The notes under the pieces were generated by a model, which searched no databases, was not told where the DNA came from, and saw nothing but the letters and a program-made list of their open reading frames with translations. The translations under genes were made by a program, and so were the position numbers. Shown one piece after another: positions 14,269 through 18,334 of a stretch of DNA of 18,334 nt (positions are counted from its first letter, which is position 1; each line of letters starts with the position of its first letter). The stretch spans positions 1-18,334 of the forward strand of contig JAEWEW010000066.1 in assembly GCA_023389175.1 (NCBI GenBank), given 5' to 3'. The stretch is from Pseudomonadota bacterium. Lineage in GTDB: Bacteria > Pseudomonadota > Gammaproteobacteria > Burkholderiales > Burkholderiaceae_E.

Positions 14269-15732
14269 TCAGAGCCATCGCGCAACGGACGGGTCGGGCA
14301 GCCACTCGATGGCGATCCGGTCAGCTGCCGGCGGCGGTGCGCCCGCGGACGCTTCTGCCGGCTGATCCGCGACGGTCCCGAAGGGCGCCGCGAAGACCAC
14401 GGTCTCGCCCTGCCGGAAGACCGGCAGCGCCGACCTCGCCCAGGGTGCGACGCCGCCTTCCTGGCAGAGGTTCTTCCAGGTGCGCCGGTGCCCGCCCCCG
14501 CCCACCCGGATCCGGTCACTGCCCCGACCCTGGTCGAGCAGCAGGTCTGTCGCCGCGAGCTTTCCCGCGGCAACGCCGCCCTCGCCCTCGGCGCAGCGGC
14601 GGAACAGGAAGCGCTCACCGGCCACGTCGAGCAGGGGCTCCCCGGCCCAACGGAACCAGACCGGCCGGATCGCGGCGGGCAGCTCCGTCGCCGCGTCGAT
14701 CCGGTCGCGGTAGCGCAGGAGCCAGCGCCCGTCGTGGCGCAGTCGCGCATGGGAGGACGTTGCGTCGACCAGTTGGCGGCGCACCTCCGCAAGCCGCGCC
14801 CGCGAAGGCATCCGGCATCCGAGCCCGGCGATCCAGAGCCGCAGCGCCTCGGCCGCGCGGCCTGCCGGCAGCCGCGCAAGCGCGGCGCGCGACAGGGCAG
14901 CGGGCGGCGCGACCTCGACACCGGTTGCGGCCACACCGGAATGCGGTCGCAAGGCCGCGAGATGGAGGCGGCAGGCCTCCAGGTCCAGCCGTGCCTGGCG
15001 CCGCGCGGCATCGGCGAGCGCCTGAAGCTCGCCGATCCGCGCGAGCTCGCGCGGCAGCAGCGCCGGGTCGTCGGCGATCGCATCCGCCAGCTGGCGGCGG
15101 ACGCGGTTGCGGGCATGGCGCAAGTCGTGGTTGCTCGGATCCTCCACCCAGTCGAGCCGGTGCGCCGCGGCGTAGGCTGCGAGGCGCGTCCGTTCAACCC
15201 CGAGGAACGGGCGCAGCAGCAGCACCTCGCCGCGAGGAAGGGTGCCGGTCGGCAGCGCTCCCCGCTCACGCATGCCCGCCAGGCCGTGGATGCCAGCGCC
15301 TCGCATGCGCTGCAGGTGATGGGTCTCAAGCTGGTCGCCGGCATGATGGGCGGTCATTACGAATGCCGCGGCGGCCTCGTCCGCCATCGCCGCCAGTGCG
15401 CGGTAACGCCCTTCGCGAGCCCAGGCCTCCATGCCGCCGGCCGGCCGTGCCGGCATGCGCGGCAGCCGACGGGCAAGGAAGGCAAGGCCCGCGGCGCCGG
15501 CGGCTTGCCGGCAGAACTCCTGCCACGCATCCGCATCGCGCTGCAGGCCATGGTGGACATGCGCGACCACCAGTCGCGCGCGGGGCAGGACGGACGCGGC
15601 TGCATGCAGGAGCACCTGGGAATCCATCCCGCCCGAGCAGGCGAGCAGGACGACGTCCCGGTCGCTTTCGCCGTCGCCACGCGATCCGCCCCCGGCCAGC
15701 GCGGCGAGGATCAGATCGGGCAGCCTGGGCAC
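14269..15732 (-). CDS. tilS: tRNA(Ile)-lysidine synthetase
   Basis: A 487-residue enzyme that converts C34 of the CAU-anticodon tRNA-Ile to lysidine using ATP and lysine, so that the tRNA reads AUA. The PP-loop SGGMDS is at 33-38, and AHVHHGLQRDADAWQEFC (57-74) and TAHHAGDQLETHHLQRMRGAG (126-146) match TilS N-terminal domain blocks. NHDLRHARNRVR (203-214) matches the family's conserved RN.(I/V)R motif. A TilS C-terminal region follows, with KNLCQEGGVAPWAR near residue 425. The start is GTG at 15732; no ATG in frame is available upstream, and no Shine-Dalgarno sequence lies at good distance. A short ORF coupled to accA ends 5 bases before this GTG, suggesting translation by reinitiation. Confidence 0.95.
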   Translation of the reverse strand: MPRLPDLILAALAGGGSRGDGESDRDVVLLACSGGMDSQVLLHAAASVLPRARLVVAHVHHGLQRDADAWQEFCRQAAGAAGLAFLARRLPRMPARPAGGMEAWAREGRYRALAAMADEAAAAFVMTAHHAGDQLETHHLQRMRGAGIHGLAGMRERGALPTGTLPRGEVLLLRPFLGVERTRLAAYAAAHRLDWVEDPSNHDLRHARNRVRRQLADAIADDPALLPRELARIGELQALADAARRQARLDLEACRLHLAALRPHSGVAATGVEVAPPAALSRAALARLPAGRAAEALRLWIAGLGCRMPSRARLAEVRRQLVDATSSHARLRHDGRWLLRYRDRIDAATELPAAIRPVWFRWAGEPLLDVAGERFLFRRCAEGEGGVAAGKLAATDLLLDQGRGSDRIRVGGGGHRRTWKNLCQEGGVAPWARSALPVFRQGETVVFAAPFGTVADQPAEASAGAPPPAADRIAIEWLPDPSVARWL

Positions 15733-15737
15733 CGCCG

Positions 15738-15785
15738 TCAGCCCGCGGGGCCCCTCGCCCTTCGCTTCATGCGGCCCAGCTTCAT
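15738..15785 (-). other. Possible 15-codon coupling ORF between accA and tilS
   Basis: The accA stop overlaps an ATG (minus strand ATGA at 15785-15782). That frame reads MKLGRMKRRARGPAG and stops at 15740-15738, leaving five bases before the tilS GTG at 15732. The sequence GCATGAAGC occurs twice in it, 15 bases apart, as if a start region had been duplicated. It could relay ribosomes from accA to tilS, or be the original tilS N-terminus disconnected by a frameshift. Confidence 0.35.
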
Positions 15786-16747
15786 GCGGCCACCTCCTTG
15801 AACTTCCCGTAGGCGGCGATCTTGGCCTGGCGCTGCTTGATCAGCTCGCCGGTGCGCATGCCGGAGAACTGGCGCAGGGCGTCGGCTACCGCCCGCTTGA
15901 GCGCCACGGCCATCTGGCCGGGATCACGATGGGCGCCGCCGATCGGCTCCGGCACGATCCGGTCCACCAGCCCGAGCCCCTTCAGCCGCTGGGCGGTGAT
16001 GCCGAGCGAGGTCGCGGCCTCGGGCGCCTTCTCCGCGCTCTTCCAGAGGATGGCGGCGCATCCCTCGGGCGAGATCACCGAGTACACGCTGTACTGGAGC
16101 ATCAGCATGATGTCCGAAACACCGAGGGCGAGCGCGCCGCCGGACCCGCCTTCGCCGATGATGACGCTCACGACAGGGACTTCAAGCCCGGACATCTCGT
16201 AGAGATTGCGCCCGATCGCCTCGGACTGGCCGCGCTCCTCCGCACCGACGCCCGGGAAGGCGCCTGGCGTGTCGATCAGGGTCAGCACCGGGATGTCGAA
16301 CTTCTCCGCAAGCTTCATCAGCCGCAACGCCTTGCGGTAGCCCTCCGGCCGCGGCATGCCGAAGTTGCGGTAGGTGCGCTCCTTGGCGTCGCGGCCCTTC
16401 TGGTGGCCGATCACCATGATCGACTGTCCGTTGAATCGGCCGATGCCGCCCACGATGGCCGGGTCGTCCGCAAAGGTGCGGTCGCCGTGGAGCTCGTGGA
16501 AGTCCGACATCATCAGGTTGATGTAGTCGAGCGTGTACGGGCGCTGCGGATGGCGCGCCACCATGGCCACCTGCCATGGCGTCAGCTTGTCGTAGATGTC
16601 CTTGATCTGGCTGTCGCACTTCTCGCGCAGCCGGTCGATCTCCTCGGCGATGTCCACGGCGGATTCGCCCTGCATGTAGCGAAGCTGCTCGATCTTCTCC
16701 TCGAGCTCCGCGACCGGCTGCTCGAAGTCAAGGTAGTTCGTCTTCAT
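15782..16747 (-). CDS. accA: Acetyl-CoA carboxylase carboxyltransferase subunit alpha
   Basis: A 321-residue subunit that, with AccD, transfers the carboxyl group from biotin to acetyl-CoA, making malonyl-CoA for fatty acid synthesis in the cytosol. Seen: the N-terminal helix YLDFEQPVAELEEKIEQLR, MVARHPQRPYTLDYI (about 62-76), FGMPRPEGYRKALRLM, LTLIDTPGAFPGVGAEERGQ, and IIGEGGSGGALALGV, all standard carboxyltransferase alpha blocks. Length matches the family (about 315-325). Start ATG 16747 lies 6 bases after the glycosylase stop; no clear ribosome site, so translation may be coupled. Part of the leftward run with tilS. Confidence 0.98.
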   Translation of the reverse strand: MKTNYLDFEQPVAELEEKIEQLRYMQGESAVDIAEEIDRLREKCDSQIKDIYDKLTPWQVAMVARHPQRPYTLDYINLMMSDFHELHGDRTFADDPAIVGGIGRFNGQSIMVIGHQKGRDAKERTYRNFGMPRPEGYRKALRLMKLAEKFDIPVLTLIDTPGAFPGVGAEERGQSEAIGRNLYEMSGLEVPVVSVIIGEGGSGGALALGVSDIMLMLQYSVYSVISPEGCAAILWKSAEKAPEAATSLGITAQRLKGLGLVDRIVPEPIGGAHRDPGQMAVALKRAVADALRQFSGMRTGELIKQRQAKIAAYGKFKEVAA

Positions 16748-16753
16748 GGATGC

Positions 16754-17392
16754 TTATTCTTCCATCGGCAGGGGATCGAGGCTGCGCCACAGGTACCAGG
16801 AGGCGGCAGTGCGCCAGGGCCGCCAGCGGTTGCCGATCTCCGCGGCCTGCTCCCGCGTCACCCGCTCTCCGGCGTTGTAGTGGCGCCCGATGGCGGCCAA
16901 CAGCCCCACGTCGTCCAGCGGCAGCACGTCCGGACGCATCAGGTTGAACATGAGGAACATCTCGGCCGTCCACCGGCCGATGCCTCTGACCGCCACGAGC
17001 TCGGCGATGAGCGCCTCGTCGTCGAGCGAGGGCCAGCGCGCGGGCTCGATCGCGCCCGTCCGGAAATGTACCGCAAGATCGCGCAGGTACTCGGCCTTGC
17101 GCGCGGAGAGGCCGCAGCGGGAGAGCGTCGCGGCGCGCATGCGGGAGAGCCTGGCCGGGGACACGTCGCCCGCAGCCTCCTCCAGCCGGCGCCAGATGGT
17201 GCGGGCCGCCTTCACCGAGAGCTGCTGGCCGACAATGGCCCGCGCAAGGGCAATGAATGGATCGTCGCGCGGCACCAGCCGCTCCCCCGGCAACCGCGCC
17301 GCCAGCTCGCGCATGACCGGATCGCACCGGCCGAGACAAGCCACCGCCTCGTCCCACCAGGCGGGCGACCCGACTGCCGCGTCAGTGGACAT
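16754..17392 (-). CDS. HhH-GPD DNA glycosylase (3-methyladenine glycosylase II-like)
   Basis: A 212-residue base-excision repair glycosylase that removes alkylated bases. Seen: FIALARAIVGQQLSVKAA (46-63), a helix-hairpin-helix LVAVRGIGRWTAEMFLMF (132-149), and the catalytic-aspartate region DVLPLDDVGL (155-164), where Asp161 fits the catalytic Asp of AlkA. It lacks the N-terminal TBP-like domain of E. coli AlkA, so it belongs to the shorter form seen in many bacteria. No iron-sulphur cysteine cluster is seen at the C-terminus, unlike Nth/MutY. Start ATG 17392 lies inside the end of the upstream gene (11-base overlap), with GAAGG just before it. In the run with accA. Confidence 0.92.
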   Translation of the reverse strand: MSTDAAVGSPAWWDEAVACLGRCDPVMRELAARLPGERLVPRDDPFIALARAIVGQQLSVKAARTIWRRLEEAAGDVSPARLSRMRAATLSRCGLSARKAEYLRDLAVHFRTGAIEPARWPSLDDEALIAELVAVRGIGRWTAEMFLMFNLMRPDVLPLDDVGLLAAIGRHYNAGERVTREQAAEIGNRWRPWRTAASWYLWRSLDPLPMEE

Positions 17393-18334
17393 GGGCGCCT
17401 TCGTCACGGTCCAGGGGTCGGGCAAGCGGCAGGTTGAGCAGCAGGTTCTGCGGCTTGAGGACCAGACGCTGCGCCTCGTCCATGGCGAGCCCCAGGTAGA
17501 CCGGGTTGCCGGCCACCTCCTCGAGCTGGTCGTTCAGGTCCTCGAAGTCCGCCCGCATGAGCAGCAGCAGCCGCCGGTGCTCGCCCGGCTCGAGGCCCTG
17601 GCCGCGCCAGAGCTTGTCCAGCAGCTCGCTGGCACTGCGATCCAGCCCGATGTGCCAGCGCCAGCGGTCGTCCTCCACCGCGCCGAGCGGCCGCACCTTG
17701 AGGCTGACGCCCAGCATGTGCCTCACCCAGCGTGCGACGATGCCGGCGAACACCTCGGCCGACTTGCGGCCCACGGTGAGCTCGACCGCGAAATCGTGGC
17801 GCTCGTCGCGGCCGAAGTACTGGTCCGCGTTGGACGCGTCCAGCACGTCGAGGTCGACGCCGGCCGCATCCACGTTGCCCTGGGCAAGCAGCCGGCCGAT
17901 GTTGCCGTAGCCGGGATCGGCGCGACGGCTCTCGACGAACTCGGCATCCGCGAGCACCACCCTGCCCTCGTGGATCGTCACCGCCTGCTCGCGGAACCAG
18001 AGTTCCGCCATCCGCAGCGTCAGGCCGTCGGTGCAGTCGGCCAGGATGTGATGGATCAGGATCTGCGCGAGCTGGTCGACGAAGAGCGGCGCCACGTCGA
18101 TGCGTCCCGCCTTGCGACCGTCGATGAAGATGCCGGCGTAGGCGGCCTGCAGGGTGGAGGCGCCAAGCAGCCGCCCGCGCAAGGCGAGGAACATGCGGTA
18201 GTTCTCGCGCGTATCCGGATCCTCCACCGCGGCGAGCTCGCTGGCCGGCACCTCGCGGCGCGGCGCCTCCAGCAGCGAGGCGCGCAGCGCCAGCTCGCGC
18301 GCACCGGACTCCTCGATTGGCGCGAGCTCGGGCC
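17382..18334 (-). CDS. DUF6352-like protein, 5' end beyond the window
   Basis: An open frame that runs off the right edge without a stop or a convincing start, so the N-terminus lies outside; a GTG at 18251 is internal. At least 317 residues are present. I recognise it as the conserved protein found beside this glycosylase-accA-tilS block in betaproteobacteria, which I recall being called DUF6352; the name is from memory. Seen: DPDTRENYRMFLALRGRLL, a LFVDQLAQILIHHIL helix, YFGRDERHDFAVELTVGR, and a C-terminal MDEAQRLVLKPQNLLLNLPLARPLDRDEGAHVH. No membrane helix or signal peptide in the visible part. Function unknown. Its end overlaps the glycosylase start by 11 bases. Confidence 0.8.
   Translation of the reverse strand, partial: PELAPIEESGARELALRASLLEAPRREVPASELAAVEDPDTRENYRMFLALRGRLLGASTLQAAYAGIFIDGRKAGRIDVAPLFVDQLAQILIHHILADCTDGLTLRMAELWFREQAVTIHEGRVVLADAEFVESRRADPGYGNIGRLLAQGNVDAAGVDLDVLDASNADQYFGRDERHDFAVELTVGRKSAEVFAGIVARWVRHMLGVSLKVRPLGAVEDDRWRWHIGLDRSASELLDKLWRGQGLEPGEHRRLLLLMRADFEDLNDQLEEVAGNPVYLGLAMDEAQRLVLKPQNLLLNLPLARPLDRDEGAHVH

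Noticed and set aside
15431..17437. A long plus-strand open frame opposite tilS, accA and the glycosylase gene.
   Set aside because: Antisense of three conserved genes; no domain and no ribosome site.
1..18334. Search for insertion-sequence ends, transposase genes, attachment sites, CRISPR repeats and tRNA or rRNA genes around the catabolic island.
   Set aside because: None was recognised by eye. The island is assigned from gene content and the cupin remnant, not from mobility genes; a dedicated scan could still find small RNAs.

Overview
This is a GC-rich chromosomal window, probably from a betaproteobacterium. The right-hand block, in the order accA - tilS - lysC with a small HhH-GPD DNA glycosylase and a DUF6352-like gene upstream, is what I recall from Burkholderiales-type genomes. 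No species can be named from the sequence alone. Coding density is very high and there is no rRNA, tRNA, CRISPR array or insertion sequence that I can see. The longest gene-free stretch is the 237-base divergent region at 10203-10439.

Left and centre (17-11910) form a catabolic island. An apparent eight-gene operon runs leftward from 10202 to 3359: small cupin, TRAP transporter small and large membrane subunits, TRAP solute-binding protein, Fe(II)/2-oxoglutarate oxygenase, NIPSNAP-like protein, CaiB/BaiF CoA-transferase and HMG-CoA-lyase-type enzyme. A maleate-isomerase/Asp-Glu-racemase-type protein and a GntR/FCD regulator run rightward from the same divergent region. A second divergent promoter (914-1053) separates a PuuE-like polysaccharide-deacetylase-family hydrolase (leftward) from a crotonase and an MmgE/PrpD protein (rightward). 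ATGT..ACAA-type inverted repeats lie over predicted promoters in both divergent regions, so the GntR protein may control the whole set. Read together (inference), a carboxylate is imported by TRAP, altered by the isomerase-like protein, the oxygenase and the hydrolase, activated by CoA transfer, rearranged by the crotonase and MmgE/PrpD proteins, and cleaved by the lyase. The substrate is unknown; a branched dicarboxylate of the itaconate/citramalate kind, or an N-acyl or ureido derivative, would fit.

Right (11934-18334) is mostly housekeeping and all leftward: DUF6352-like gene (cut by the window edge), DNA glycosylase, accA (fatty acid synthesis), tilS (tRNA-Ile lysidine), lysC (aspartokinase) and a PAS-GGDEF diguanylate cyclase. 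A GC-rich hairpin sits where this block converges on the GntR gene.

The most interesting points are: (1) the oxygenase looks like the WelO5 halogenase family but has Asp where the halogenases have Gly, so it is probably a natural hydroxylase of that fold; (2) a 29-codon remnant of the cupin gene's 3' end is stranded between the MmgE/PrpD and lyase genes, and the lyase's stop codon is read from its antisense strand; (3) the crotonase, MmgE/PrpD and racemase-family proteins all lack textbook catalytic residues, while the lyase and CoA-transferase keep theirs; (4) operator-like repeats link the two divergent promoters; (5) short ORFs overlap the junctions upstream of the crotonase gene and of tilS.
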